Part shown: in pieces, positions 40,516-48,819 of the stretch
How the letters are laid out: every line of letters starts with the position of its first letter
Numbering within the stretch: position 1 is the first letter of the stretch
Assembly: GCA_016707885.1 (NCBI GenBank)
Contig: JADJGU010000006.1
Coordinates: 1 to 64,000, forward strand
Length of the DNA stretch: 64,000 bases
Source: Sphingomonadales bacterium
GTDB lineage: Bacteria > Pseudomonadota > Alphaproteobacteria > Sphingomonadales > Sphingomonadaceae
Direction of reading: 5' to 3'
The notes under the pieces: generated by a model
What the model was told of the DNA's origin: nothing
Seen by the model: only the letters and a program-made list of their open reading frames with translations
The model's database searches: none
Program-made: the position numbers and the translations under genes

Positions 40516-41748
40516 ATGAACGCGACCATAAATTCCTTCATGAACCAGCCTGACGAGCGCGGGCATTTTGGGCAGTTTGGCGGCCGATATGTCGCCGAAA
40601 CGCTGATGCCGCTGATCCTCGATCTGGAGCGGGAATATCGTGCGGCGCAGGCCGACCCCGAATTCCACGCGCAGCTTGACGACCTGCTCAAACATTATGT
40701 CGGTAGGCCTAGCCCGCTTTATTATGCCGAACGGTTGACCGAGGAACTGCGCAAGGATGCCCCGGCAGGCAAGGGCGCGCAAATCTGGTTCAAGCGCGAT
40801 GAGCTGAACCATACCGGCGCGCACAAGATCAACAATTGCATCGGCCAGATCCTGCTCGCGATCCGCATGGGCAAGACGCGGATCATTGCAGAGACTGGCG
40901 CGGGCCAGCATGGCGTTGCCACCGCCACCGTCTGCGCGCGCTTCGGCCTGCCCTGCGTCATCTATATGGGCGCAAAGGATGTTGAGCGGCAGCAGCCCAA
41001 TGTGTTCCGCATGAAGCTGCTCGGCGCAGAAGTGATCCCTGTCACATCAGGCGCGAATACGCTGAAGGATGCGATGAACGAGGCGCTACGCGATTGGGTC
41101 GCCAATGTGCACGACACCTTCTACATCATCGGCACTGCCGCTGGCCCGCATCCCTATCCCGAACTGGTCCGCGATTTCCAGAGCGTGATCGGCAAGGAAG
41201 CGCGCGCGCAGATGCTCAGCCGCATCAACCGCCTGCCCGACCTGCTGGTCGCAGCCATCGGCGGAGGATCAAACGCGATTGGGCTGTTCCACCCCTTTTT
41301 GGACGATTCCGACGTAGCGATGCTCGGCATCGAGGCGGCAGGCCACGGGCTGGACAAGGAACATGCCGCAAGCCTCGCAGGCGGACGCCCCGGCATTCTC
41401 CATGGCAACAAGACCTATTTGCTGCAAGACGAGGACGGCCAGATCGCCGAGGCACATTCGATCAGCGCAGGCCTCGACTATCCCGGCATCGGTCCGGAGC
41501 ATAGCTGGCTCAAGGAAATCGGCCGGGTGCGTTATGACAGCGTGACCGACACCGAGGCGCTGGAAGGCTTCCAGCTGCTGTGCCGTACCGAAGGCATCAT
41601 CCCCGCTCTGGAGCCTTCCCACGCGATTGCCGCAGTGGCACGCGAGGCAGCGAAAATGGACCGCGACCAGATCATCCTCGCCAACCTGTGCGGACGTGGA
41701 GACAAAGATATATTCACGGTGGCTGAGGCTCTCGGAGAGAAGATGTGA
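40516..41748 (+). CDS. trpB: tryptophan synthase beta chain
   Basis: A 410-residue PLP enzyme, which joins indole and serine. The PLP lysine is Lys104 in GAHKINN, and the phosphate cup is GGGSNAIG. FGGRYVAETLMP at the start, AETGAGQHGVATATVCARFGL and HSISAGLDYPGIGPEHSWLK identify the type 1 TrpB that pairs with TrpA. Starts at 40516 and 40540 are both possible; neither has a clear ribosome site. It follows the REP-like element and overlaps the next small gene. Confidence 0.97.
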   Translation: MNATINSFMNQPDERGHFGQFGGRYVAETLMPLILDLEREYRAAQADPEFHAQLDDLLKHYVGRPSPLYYAERLTEELRKDAPAGKGAQIWFKRDELNHTGAHKINNCIGQILLAIRMGKTRIIAETGAGQHGVATATVCARFGLPCVIYMGAKDVERQQPNVFRMKLLGAEVIPVTSGANTLKDAMNEALRDWVANVHDTFYIIGTAAGPHPYPELVRDFQSVIGKEARAQMLSRINRLPDLLVAAIGGGSNAIGLFHPFLDDSDVAMLGIEAAGHGLDKEHAASLAGGRPGILHGNKTYLLQDEDGQIAEAHSISAGLDYPGIGPEHSWLKEIGRVRYDSVTDTEALEGFQLLCRTEGIIPALEPSHAIAAVAREAAKMDRDQIILANLCGRGDKDIFTVAEALGEKM

Positions 41749-41945
41749 TCAAGCATGTTTTCGACGAGTTCTTTCGATTCATGGGCTTGTTTTGCACTGT
41801 CGTAATTGCTTACGCCTTTGTGGAAAGCGGCATCAAAGGAAGCCCACCCGAATTTCCTTTTTCAGGTGATTGGTTGGCATGGCTCATTCTATCGACGGCT
41901 GCGCTAGCTGGGGCTTATGTGAGACAACGAAAGCCACAACAATGA
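41745..41945 (+). CDS. small two-helix membrane protein between trpB and trpA
   Basis: A 66-residue predicted inner membrane protein. Hydrophobic helices lie at about 12-27 (FMGLFCTVVIAYAF) and 44-58 (WLAWLILSTAALAGAY), and the C-terminus is basic (RQRKPQQ). The start GTG overlaps the trpB stop (GTGA) and its stop overlaps the trpA start (ATGA). The double overlap and clean frame argue that it is a real, translated gene. I recognise no family. Its place within a tryptophan synthase gene pair is unusual because TrpA and TrpB must be made in equal amounts. Confidence 0.65.
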   Translation: MIKHVFDEFFRFMGLFCTVVIAYAFVESGIKGSPPEFPFSGDWLAWLILSTAALAGAYVRQRKPQQ

Positions 41946-42724
41946 CCCGCCTCTCCTCCGCCTTCACCAAAGCCCACCCTGCCCTCGTCACCTTCATCAC
42001 CGCTGGTGATGGCGATACCGCCGCCAATCTCGACGCGCTCGTCGCGGGTGGGGCTGATGTCATTGAACTGGGCATGCCCTTCACCGATCCGATGGCCGAT
42101 GGCCCCGCGATCCAGAAGGCCAATATCCGCAGTCTGGAAGCGGGCACGACCACAGCCGATATTTTCGCAATCGCCACCGCTTTCCGCGCACGGCATCCTC
42201 AGGTTCCGCTGGTGCTGATGGGCTATGCCAATCCGATGACGATCCGGGGGAGCGAATGGTTCGCCGCCGAATGCGTCAAGGCAGGCGTCGATGGCGTGAT
42301 CTGCGTCGACATTCCGCCCGAGGAGGATGCCGAGCTCGGCCCTGCCCTGCGCAATGCGGGTGTGGACCTGATCCGCCTCGCCACCCCCACCACCGACGCC
42401 GCGCGCCTGCCCGCCGTGCTCGATGGCTCGAGCGGATTTCTCTATTATGTGTCGGTCGCCGGGATAACCGGCCTGCAACAGGCCGCGCAAGCGAGTATCG
42501 AAGATGCAGTTGCGCGGTTGAAGGCAGCCACCGACATCCCCGTCGCCGTCGGCTTCGGCGTGCGCACACCCGAACAGGCAGCGGCAATCGCAAAAGTTGC
42601 CGACGGCGTCGTCGTCGGCTCCGCCATCGTCGAAATCATCGCGCAACATGGCCGCGATGCCGCTGGCCCGGTGCGCGATTATGTGGCTTCACTTAAAACA
42701 GCAATTACAGAAGCCAGGTCATAG
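41942..42724 (+). CDS. trpA: tryptophan synthase alpha chain
   Basis: A 260-residue (betaalpha)8 lyase, which releases indole from indole-glycerol phosphate. VIELGMPFTDPMADGPAIQ carries the catalytic Glu and Asp, and PLVLMGYANPM, GVICVDIPPEE and GFGVRTPEQA are conserved. FITAGDGD is near the N-terminus. I start at ATG 41942, overlapping the small membrane gene; a frame to 41870 is read inside that gene. An inverted repeat follows the stop. Confidence 0.96.
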   Translation: MTRLSSAFTKAHPALVTFITAGDGDTAANLDALVAGGADVIELGMPFTDPMADGPAIQKANIRSLEAGTTTADIFAIATAFRARHPQVPLVLMGYANPMTIRGSEWFAAECVKAGVDGVICVDIPPEEDAELGPALRNAGVDLIRLATPTTDAARLPAVLDGSSGFLYYVSVAGITGLQQAAQASIEDAVARLKAATDIPVAVGFGVRTPEQAAAIAKVADGVVVGSAIVEIIAQHGRDAAGPVRDYVASLKTAITEARS

Positions 42725-42733
42725 CGAAATATG

Positions 42734-42834
42734 TTTCACACGAAGAATACGAAGATTATGAAGAGGTGAGTTTTGAAATTGCCGTTCTGTTTCAAATCCG
42801 GGCTCTTGAAAATCTTCGTATTCTTCGTGTGAAA
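42734..42834 (+). repeat. 24-bp perfect inverted repeat between trpA and accD
   Basis: Arms at 42734-42757 and 42811-42834 are perfectly complementary over 24 bases (arms begin TTTCACACGAAG and end CTTCGTGTGAAA). Imperfect pairing continues inward for about 9 bases. The centre is 53 bases. The arms are AT-rich compared with the genes around them. This could be a mobile palindromic element, a terminator-like stem without a T-run, or an mRNA processing site. Confidence 0.75.
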
Positions 42835-42879
42835 TGAGAATTGCAATCAACAGGGAAAATTCCTGTTTGGGAGAATGAA

Positions 42880-43734
42880 ATGAACTGGGTCACCCGCGTC
42901 CGCAACGCCATCCCCTTCATCGCCAAGCGCGAGACGGCGGAAACGCTTTGGCACAAGTGCAAGGGCTGCAGCACGATGATCTTCCTCAAGGAATATGAGG
43001 AAAACCAGTCGGTCTGTCCGAAATGCGATTTCCATGGCCGCATCGGCCCGGCGGAACGCTTTGCCGCAATTTTCGATGCCGACAGCTTCACCGTCCTGCC
43101 CATGCCGCGCGTGGTCGACGATCCGCTGAAGTTCAAGGACAGCAAGAAATATCCCGACCGCATCAAGGCCGCCCGCCTAGCCACCGGCGAGCAAGACGCA
43201 ATGGTCAGCGCACGTGGCAAGATTGATGGCCATGCTGCCGTCGTCAGCGTGCAGGATTTCGCCTTCATGGGCGGATCGATGGGCATGGCGGTGGGCGAAG
43301 CCTTCATCGCTGCGGCGCAAGAAGCGCTCGACGCCAATTGCCCCTATATCATCTTCACCGCCGCGGGTGGCGCACGCATGCAGGAGGGCATTCTCAGCCT
43401 GATGCAGATGCCGCGCACCACCGTCGCGATCCAGATGCTGCGCGAGGCGGGCCTGCCCTATATCGTCGTGCTGACCGATCCGACCACCGGCGGCGTCACT
43501 GCCAGCTATGCGATGCTCGGCGATATCCAGATTGCCGAACCGGGCGCGCTTATCGGCTTTGCCGGACAGCGCGTGATCGAACAGACAATTCGCGAAAAGC
43601 TGCCCGAAGGCTTCCAGCGCGCCGAATATCTGCTCGACCATGGCATGGTCGACATGGTCACGCATCGGCACGAACTGAAAGCTACGCTGGCGCGGCTGGT
43701 CGATTATCTGACTGCTGGCAAAAAGGCGGCCTAG
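42880..43734 (+). CDS. accD: acetyl-CoA carboxylase carboxyltransferase, beta subunit
   Basis: A 284-residue subunit that, with AccA, transfers carboxyl from biotin to acetyl-CoA in fatty acid synthesis. The zinc ribbon has Cys27, Cys30, Cys46 and Cys49. The carboxyltransferase core has FMGGSMGMAVGEAFI, AAGGARMQEGILSLMQM and TDPTTGGVTASYAMLGD. I start at ATG 42880 with GGGAG upstream; the open frame begins at 42841 inside the repeat region. The gene follows trpA and precedes folC, a conserved alphaproteobacterial order. Confidence 0.96.
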   Translation: MNWVTRVRNAIPFIAKRETAETLWHKCKGCSTMIFLKEYEENQSVCPKCDFHGRIGPAERFAAIFDADSFTVLPMPRVVDDPLKFKDSKKYPDRIKAARLATGEQDAMVSARGKIDGHAAVVSVQDFAFMGGSMGMAVGEAFIAAAQEALDANCPYIIFTAAGGARMQEGILSLMQMPRTTVAIQMLREAGLPYIVVLTDPTTGGVTASYAMLGDIQIAEPGALIGFAGQRVIEQTIREKLPEGFQRAEYLLDHGMVDMVTHRHELKATLARLVDYLTAGKKAA

Positions 43735-43743
43735 TTTCCCACC

Positions 43744-45060
43744 TTGGCCGACCACGCAAAGTCCGATTCTCGCGCCGTCCAGGCACAGCTTGACCGGCTG
43801 ACAGCGCTCTCACCCGGGCGCGATACGCTGGGGCTGGAGCGGATTGCTGCGCTGTGTGAGAGGCTGGGCAATCCACAGGACCGGCTGCCTCCGGTGTTCC
43901 ATGTCGCAGGGACCAACGGCAAAGGTTCGACCTGCGCCTTTTTGCGCGGCGCGATCGAGGCGGCAGGCCTCAAATGCCATGTCTATTCCAGTCCGCATCT
44001 GGTGCGCTTCAACGAACGCATCAGGCTTGCAGGAAACCTGATTGAGGATGAGGTGCTGGCTGCGCTCCTTTCCGAAGTGCTAGATCATGCCGTGGGACTG
44101 CAGGCCAGCTTCTTCGAAGTCACCACCGCAGCCGCCTTCCTTGCCTTTTCACGAACACCAGCCGATGCCTGTGTGATTGAGGTCGGGCTTGGCGGGCGGC
44201 TCGACGCTACCAACATCATCAAGAAGCCAGCGGTGTGCGGCATCGCCTCGCTCGGCATCGACCATGAAGGCTTCCTGCTAGCGCCCGAAGACGGCGTGCC
44301 CGAAATGCCGCCGCTTGACCGGATAGCCTTTGAAAAATCCGGCATTGCCAAAGCGAATGTGCCGCTGGTCTGTCAGAAATATGCCCCTTCGATGCTGGCC
44401 GAGATCGCAAAACAAGCGATACGCGCCGGTGGGACTCTGGTGGATCGCGGCGAAAGCTGGGATGCCGCCAGCTATGAAAGCCGGTTGCACTATCACGACA
44501 AAACGGAAAAGCTCTCGCTTCCCCTGCCCCGCATGGCCGGGCCGCATCAGGCCGATAATGCTGCGCTCGCCGTTGCAATGCTGCGGCATCAGCACGCGAT
44601 TGCCATCTCAGAAAGCGCGCTTGTTGCCGCAATGGAATGGACACGCTGGCCCGCACGCATGCAAAGGCTGGCACAGGGACCATTGGCCGACTTGCTGCCC
44701 AAAGGTACCGAAATCTGGCTCGATGGTGGGCATAATGCTGACGGCGGCCGTGCCATCGCTGCGCATTTTGCGGATGAATCACGCCGCATCCATCTGATCA
44801 CCGGCATGCTTGCCAACAAAGACCCGACTGCAATTATCGCGCCACTAACGGACAGGCTGGCGAGTATCACCGTGCTACCCGTCCCCGGGCATGAGCATCA
44901 TGGCGTCAAAGCATTCGGCCAAGGTGCAGTTGCATCGTCCGACATCACCACCGCCCTGCAATCACTCGATGTTGATCCGACTGCGCAGATCATCCTGATC
45001 GCGGGAACGCTGTATCTTGCTGGCGCCGTTCTTACGGCCAATGGTCAACTATTGGACTGA
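43744..45060 (+). CDS. folC: bifunctional folylpolyglutamate synthase/dihydrofolate synthase
   Basis: A 438-residue Mur-ligase-like enzyme, which adds glutamate to dihydropteroate and folates. The P-loop is VAGTNGKGSTCAFL, YSSPHLVRFNERIRL is the folate loop, and EVGLGGRLDATNII carries the conserved Glu and His-equivalent region. WLDGGHNADGGRAI is the C-terminal domain entry. The start is TTG at 43744, 9 bases after accD; no ATG would give a full-length protein. It converges with the AmpG-like gene, with 3 bases between stops. Confidence 0.94.
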   Translation: MADHAKSDSRAVQAQLDRLTALSPGRDTLGLERIAALCERLGNPQDRLPPVFHVAGTNGKGSTCAFLRGAIEAAGLKCHVYSSPHLVRFNERIRLAGNLIEDEVLAALLSEVLDHAVGLQASFFEVTTAAAFLAFSRTPADACVIEVGLGGRLDATNIIKKPAVCGIASLGIDHEGFLLAPEDGVPEMPPLDRIAFEKSGIAKANVPLVCQKYAPSMLAEIAKQAIRAGGTLVDRGESWDAASYESRLHYHDKTEKLSLPLPRMAGPHQADNAALAVAMLRHQHAIAISESALVAAMEWTRWPARMQRLAQGPLADLLPKGTEIWLDGGHNADGGRAIAAHFADESRRIHLITGMLANKDPTAIIAPLTDRLASITVLPVPGHEHHGVKAFGQGAVASSDITTALQSLDVDPTAQIILIAGTLYLAGAVLTANGQLLD

Positions 45061-45063
45061 GGC

Positions 45064-46386
45064 TCAGGTAGAGCTAGCAGGCTTGCCGTCAAATGTTGCT
45101 GCAGTGCCAATCGAACTATCGGCTAGCCCGCTTCGCATCATCATCCAGAACAATATGATACCGGGCAACGCAACCACCGTTGTCAGCAGATAGAAGTTGA
45201 AGAATCCCATTCCTTCAACCATCGCACCGGCAGTTGTACCGGTTAAAAAGCGACCGACGATACTTGCTGCCGAAGAAATCAAGGCATAGTGCGCCGCAGT
45301 AAATCGGAGATCGCAGAGCGCCGCAAAATAGGCGACCAATACCGTCCCACCGATGCCGCTGGCAAAGTTTTCGAAACCGATAGTCGCCGCCAAGCCCCAG
45401 TTACTATGTCCCGCAGCCGCCAGAAGGGCAAAGCTCAAATTGGATATCATCATTAGAAACAAGCTAAGCAAAACGGAACGCTTCAGGCCCAATTTTGCAT
45501 ACAAAATACCGCCAACAAAAATACCGACGAGGAAAGCCCAGAACCCGACTCCGACATCGTAAATTGCGATTTCGTCATTCGAAAAACCAAGATCTTCCAA
45601 CAGCAACCGAAGAGTCAGATTGGCCAGAGTATCGCCGATTTTATGGAGCAGGATAAACAGTAGGACCAGCCAAGCACCGTGACGACTGAAGAATTCCTTG
45701 AACGGTCCCACTATGGACTCGCCAATGTTGATGGCCTTTCGCGCCACCGCCTCCCTGTGCCGAGCCGGTTCACCACCCCACAGTACGGCAATGACAGCGG
45801 GGACAGCAAATGCTGCGCACACAAAATACGCAGCCTCCCAACCCATTCGTGCTGCAACCACAAGTGCGAGCGCGCCAGCGCCTGCCGAACCCAGCCGCCA
45901 TCCATATTGGCTCATGCCCGCGCCAATGCCCTGTTGGTCAGGCCGCAGCACCTCAATCCTGTATGCGTCAATTACAATATCAAAAGTCGCGCCCGCAAAA
46001 CCGAGGAGAACAGCCGAATAGGCCGTAAAGAGCAAACCAGCTTTCGGATCAGAAAGTCCTAGATTGGCAACCGCGATTGCGACAAAGGCTGCGGACACAA
46101 TCATCCAAGATACACGCTGCCCCAATCGGCCTAAAATTGGAATTCGAACACCGTCGACTATCCACGCCCAAGCCCATTTGAAATTGTAAACAAGAAACGC
46201 CAACGCGAAAGCTGTAACAGCCTTTTTATCGATACCGTCTTGTGCCAGTCGCGTGGACAGCGTCGCGCCTATCATTGCGTAAGGAAAACCAGAGGAAATG
46301 CCGAGTAGCAACGCAATCAAAGCCTCTTTTTCCAGATATGGCTTAAGCGCGTCGAGCCAACTGCGGCTTTCGCTAACGGTGTTCAT
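45064..46386 (-). CDS. AmpG-like MFS permease
   Basis: A 440-residue, twelve-helix inner membrane transporter. I start at ATG 46386 (MNTVSESRSWLDALKPYL), with GAGGGGA upstream; the open frame runs back to 46659. LLLGISSGFPYAMIGATLSTRLAQDGIDKKAV, FKWAWAWIVDGVRIP (read in two blocks) and GFENFASGIGGTVLVAYFAALCDLRFTAAHYALISS are close to AmpG, which imports anhydro-muropeptides for cell-wall recycling. The Lys/Asp pattern in helices 1 and 4 matches. It is somewhat AT-richer than its neighbours. AmpG links wall damage to beta-lactamase induction in some bacteria, but the B3 enzyme here is 44 kb away and no ampR is seen. Confidence 0.85.
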   Translation of the reverse strand: MNTVSESRSWLDALKPYLEKEALIALLLGISSGFPYAMIGATLSTRLAQDGIDKKAVTAFALAFLVYNFKWAWAWIVDGVRIPILGRLGQRVSWMIVSAAFVAIAVANLGLSDPKAGLLFTAYSAVLLGFAGATFDIVIDAYRIEVLRPDQQGIGAGMSQYGWRLGSAGAGALALVVAARMGWEAAYFVCAAFAVPAVIAVLWGGEPARHREAVARKAINIGESIVGPFKEFFSRHGAWLVLLFILLHKIGDTLANLTLRLLLEDLGFSNDEIAIYDVGVGFWAFLVGIFVGGILYAKLGLKRSVLLSLFLMMISNLSFALLAAAGHSNWGLAATIGFENFASGIGGTVLVAYFAALCDLRFTAAHYALISSAASIVGRFLTGTTAGAMVEGMGFFNFYLLTTVVALPGIILFWMMMRSGLADSSIGTAATFDGKPASST

Positions 46387-46436
46387 GCGCGTCCCCTCTT
46401 GTTTTCCTGACACCTTGCCTAACGTTCTTTTCCTGA

Positions 46437-47360
46437 ATGACCAGTGACTTTTACAGCCAAGTCGGGCATGGCGCGCGCATGGCTCAACCACCCTCCAAAC
46501 GTCCGCCTGCCAAAGGCCCTGCTTCGGGCAAAGCCCCAGCGCGCACTTCAAAGCCGCCCAAGCTGCGCTGGGATGCAAAACCGGTGCGCAAGCCGCGCCC
46601 CGATGCCGCGCCAAGCAAAGGCGCGTTGGAACGAGCCGATGGTGAGGAACGCATCGCAAAACTGCTCGCGCGCGCGGGCGTCGCCTCGCGTCGTGAAATT
46701 GAACGGATGATCGCGGACAAGCGCATCACGCTCAACGGTGTCGCGGTGGAAACGCCCGCCACCTTGCTCAAATCACTGCACGGTGTCGCGGTTGATGGGA
46801 AGGCCGTGGGCCAGCCCGCGCCAACGCAACTTTATCTGTTCCACAAACCCGAAGGCTGCCTGACCGCCGAGCGCGATTTCAGCGGGCGCAAGACGATTTA
46901 CGACATATTGCCCAAGGATCTGCCGCGACTGATGCCAATCGGACGGCTCGATTTGAACACCGAAGGGCTGCTGCTGCTGACCAATGACGGTGAGTTTAAG
47001 CGTCAGATGGAAATGCCGTCGACAGGCGTCGAGCGCACCTACCGGGCTCGCTGTTTCGGCGACATCAGCCAGTCTCAGCTCGAAGAACTGATCCACGGCA
47101 TCGAAATCGATGGCGTCCGCTATGGCAAGATCGACGCCAATCTCGAACGGCGCACCGGGCGCAATGGCTGGCTCGAAATGACACTGACCGAGGGCAAGAA
47201 CCGCGAAGTCCGCCGCGTGCTCGAACATTTCGGGCTGGAGGTCAGCCGCCTGATCCGCACGCGCTATGGCCCGTTCGTACTGGGCGATATGGCCCCGGGC
47301 GATGTCGGCGAAGTCCGACGGGTGGATTTGATCGAATTCAGGAATACACTGAAAGCATGA
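46437..47360 (+). CDS. rRNA pseudouridine synthase, RluB/RsuA family
   Basis: A 307-residue enzyme. The first 65 residues are a Lys/Arg/Pro/Ala-rich tail (KPPKLRWDAKPVRKP). Next comes an S4 RNA-binding domain (RIAKLLARAGVASRREIERMIADKRITLNGV). The catalytic domain has PIGRLDLNTEGLLLLTNDGE with the active Asp, LFHKPEG before it, and EGKNREVRRVLEHFGLEVSRLIR after it, the RsuA/RluB pattern. It should modify 23S U2605 or a similar site. The start could be 46437 or 46479; neither has a good ribosome site. The stop overlaps rsmD (ATGA). Confidence 0.9.
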   Translation: MTSDFYSQVGHGARMAQPPSKRPPAKGPASGKAPARTSKPPKLRWDAKPVRKPRPDAAPSKGALERADGEERIAKLLARAGVASRREIERMIADKRITLNGVAVETPATLLKSLHGVAVDGKAVGQPAPTQLYLFHKPEGCLTAERDFSGRKTIYDILPKDLPRLMPIGRLDLNTEGLLLLTNDGEFKRQMEMPSTGVERTYRARCFGDISQSQLEELIHGIEIDGVRYGKIDANLERRTGRNGWLEMTLTEGKNREVRRVLEHFGLEVSRLIRTRYGPFVLGDMAPGDVGEVRRVDLIEFRNTLKA

Positions 47361-47911
47361 GGATTATTTCCGGCACCTGGCGCTCGCGTCCGCTGATCGC
47401 GCCCAAGGGTGATACCACACGCCCGACCGCCGATCGCACCCGCGAGACGCTTTTCTCGATGCTCACCAGCCGCCTTGGGTCATTTGAAGGCCTGCAGGTG
47501 CTCGACCTGTTTTCGGGTTCTGGTGCGCTGGGGCTGGAGGCGCTGTCGCGTGGGGCGGCGCATTGTGTTTTTGTAGAACAGGATAAAGCTACGCTCGATG
47601 CTTTGGAAAGCAACATCTCCAAACTTGGCGCGCGCGGCCTGACCGAGATCCGTCGTTCGTCAGTACTATCACTGGGGCCAGCAACGAAAGCATATGACCT
47701 GATCCTGATGGACCCGCCTTATGGCACAGGAGCGGGCGCTGTAGCGTTGGACAAAATGTCTCGGCTGGGCTGGGTAGCATCGGGCGCGCTGGTCAGCATC
47801 GAAACCGGCAACCGCGAAGACACCGTCGTCAAAGGTTTCGAAATCGACACTACCCGCGACATCGGCAAAGCGCGGCTCACTTTGCTGCGTCCTGAAAGCG
47901 TGGCCAAGTGA
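47357..47911 (+). CDS. rsmD: 16S rRNA (guanine(966)-N2)-methyltransferase
   Basis: A 184-residue SAM-dependent methyltransferase. MRIISGTWRSRPLIAP at the start, RPTADRTRETLFSML, motif I VLDLFSGSGALGLEALSRG, and the catalytic DPPYGTG (motif IV) give a certain RsmD. It methylates G966 of 16S rRNA on the assembled 30S head. The start overlaps the pseudouridine synthase stop and the stop overlaps the next gene's GTG, so three genes are coupled, two of them ribosomal RNA modifiers. Confidence 0.95.
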   Translation: MRIISGTWRSRPLIAPKGDTTRPTADRTRETLFSMLTSRLGSFEGLQVLDLFSGSGALGLEALSRGAAHCVFVEQDKATLDALESNISKLGARGLTEIRRSSVLSLGPATKAYDLILMDPPYGTGAGAVALDKMSRLGWVASGALVSIETGNREDTVVKGFEIDTTRDIGKARLTLLRPESVAK

Positions 47912-48819
47912 CGCAAAGCCCCAAGCTTGACGGCACCGGCTGGCTGCTGATCGGTATATTGTCGATCCTGTGGGGTGGCGCATTTTTTCTGATCGAGGTC
48001 GGGCTGCGCAGCTATCCACCCATCACGCTGGTTTTCATGCGCCTCGCGCTTGCCGTCCCGCCGATGTGGTTTGCAATGCGCTTGATGGGCGAACGCCTAC
48101 CCAAGGAGCCGCGCATCTGGGGGTTGCTCGCGATTGTCGGCGCACTCAATTGCGCCCTGCCGTTCATCCTCTTTTTCTGGGGGCAGCAATATCTCGACAG
48201 CGGCTATGCCTCGATCCTGAACGCGACCACCCCGCTATGGGGGGTGATCACCGCGCATTTCTTGACCAGCGATGAAAAGGCCACTCCGGCGCGCATCATT
48301 GGCGTATTGATCGGCATGGCGGGGATCGTGGTTATGGTCGGGCCAGAGGCGATGAAGGGGCTGTCGAACAACCTGCTCGCGCAATTGGCTTGTATCGTCT
48401 CAACCATCTTCTACAGCTTTGCCGCGATCTATGGTCGCCGCCTGTCGCAAACCGAGCTGACGCCGATGGCCGTTGCAACCGGGCAGACGATGATGGCTGC
48501 TTTGATGATGGTACCGATTGTTGCAGTGATGGACCAGCCGTGGACGATGGCAGCACCGCGCCTCGATTCGACACTGGCGGGCATCACGCTCGCCATCTTT
48601 TCGACCGCGCTGGCCTATACGCTTTACTTCCGGCTGATCGACCGATCAGGCGCATCGAATGCGCAGCTCGTGGCGTTCCTCATGCCGATCCTCGCGGTCA
48701 TACTCGGCATCGCTTTTCTGGGCGAAAGCCTGTCAGGCGGGCAGATTGCGGGCGCGGGGCTGATCGCTATTGGCCTGGCGATATTAGACGGCCGCCTCGT
48801 CGCGCGATTTCAGAAGTAA
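47908..48819 (+). CDS. EamA/DMT-family transporter
   Basis: A 303-residue inner membrane protein with ten hydrophobic helices in two EamA repeats (about 10-140 and 155-295). LSILWGGAFFLIEVGLRSYPP, ALNCALPFILFFWGQQYL and ALAYTLYFRLIDRSGASNAQ are typical of drug/metabolite exporters. The substrate cannot be deduced. The start is GTG at 47908, overlapping rsmD. The last 36 bases overlap the convergent MFS gene. Confidence 0.9.
   Translation: MTQSPKLDGTGWLLIGILSILWGGAFFLIEVGLRSYPPITLVFMRLALAVPPMWFAMRLMGERLPKEPRIWGLLAIVGALNCALPFILFFWGQQYLDSGYASILNATTPLWGVITAHFLTSDEKATPARIIGVLIGMAGIVVMVGPEAMKGLSNNLLAQLACIVSTIFYSFAAIYGRRLSQTELTPMAVATGQTMMAALMMVPIVAVMDQPWTMAAPRLDSTLAGITLAIFSTALAYTLYFRLIDRSGASNAQLVAFLMPILAVILGIAFLGESLSGGQIAGAGLIAIGLAILDGRLVARFQK

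Noticed and set aside
1104..46386. A linked cell-wall-damage response made of the B3 beta-lactamase and the AmpG-like permease
   Set aside because: The genes are 44 kb apart, with no AmpR-type regulator, and B3 enzymes are not generally AmpG-controlled.
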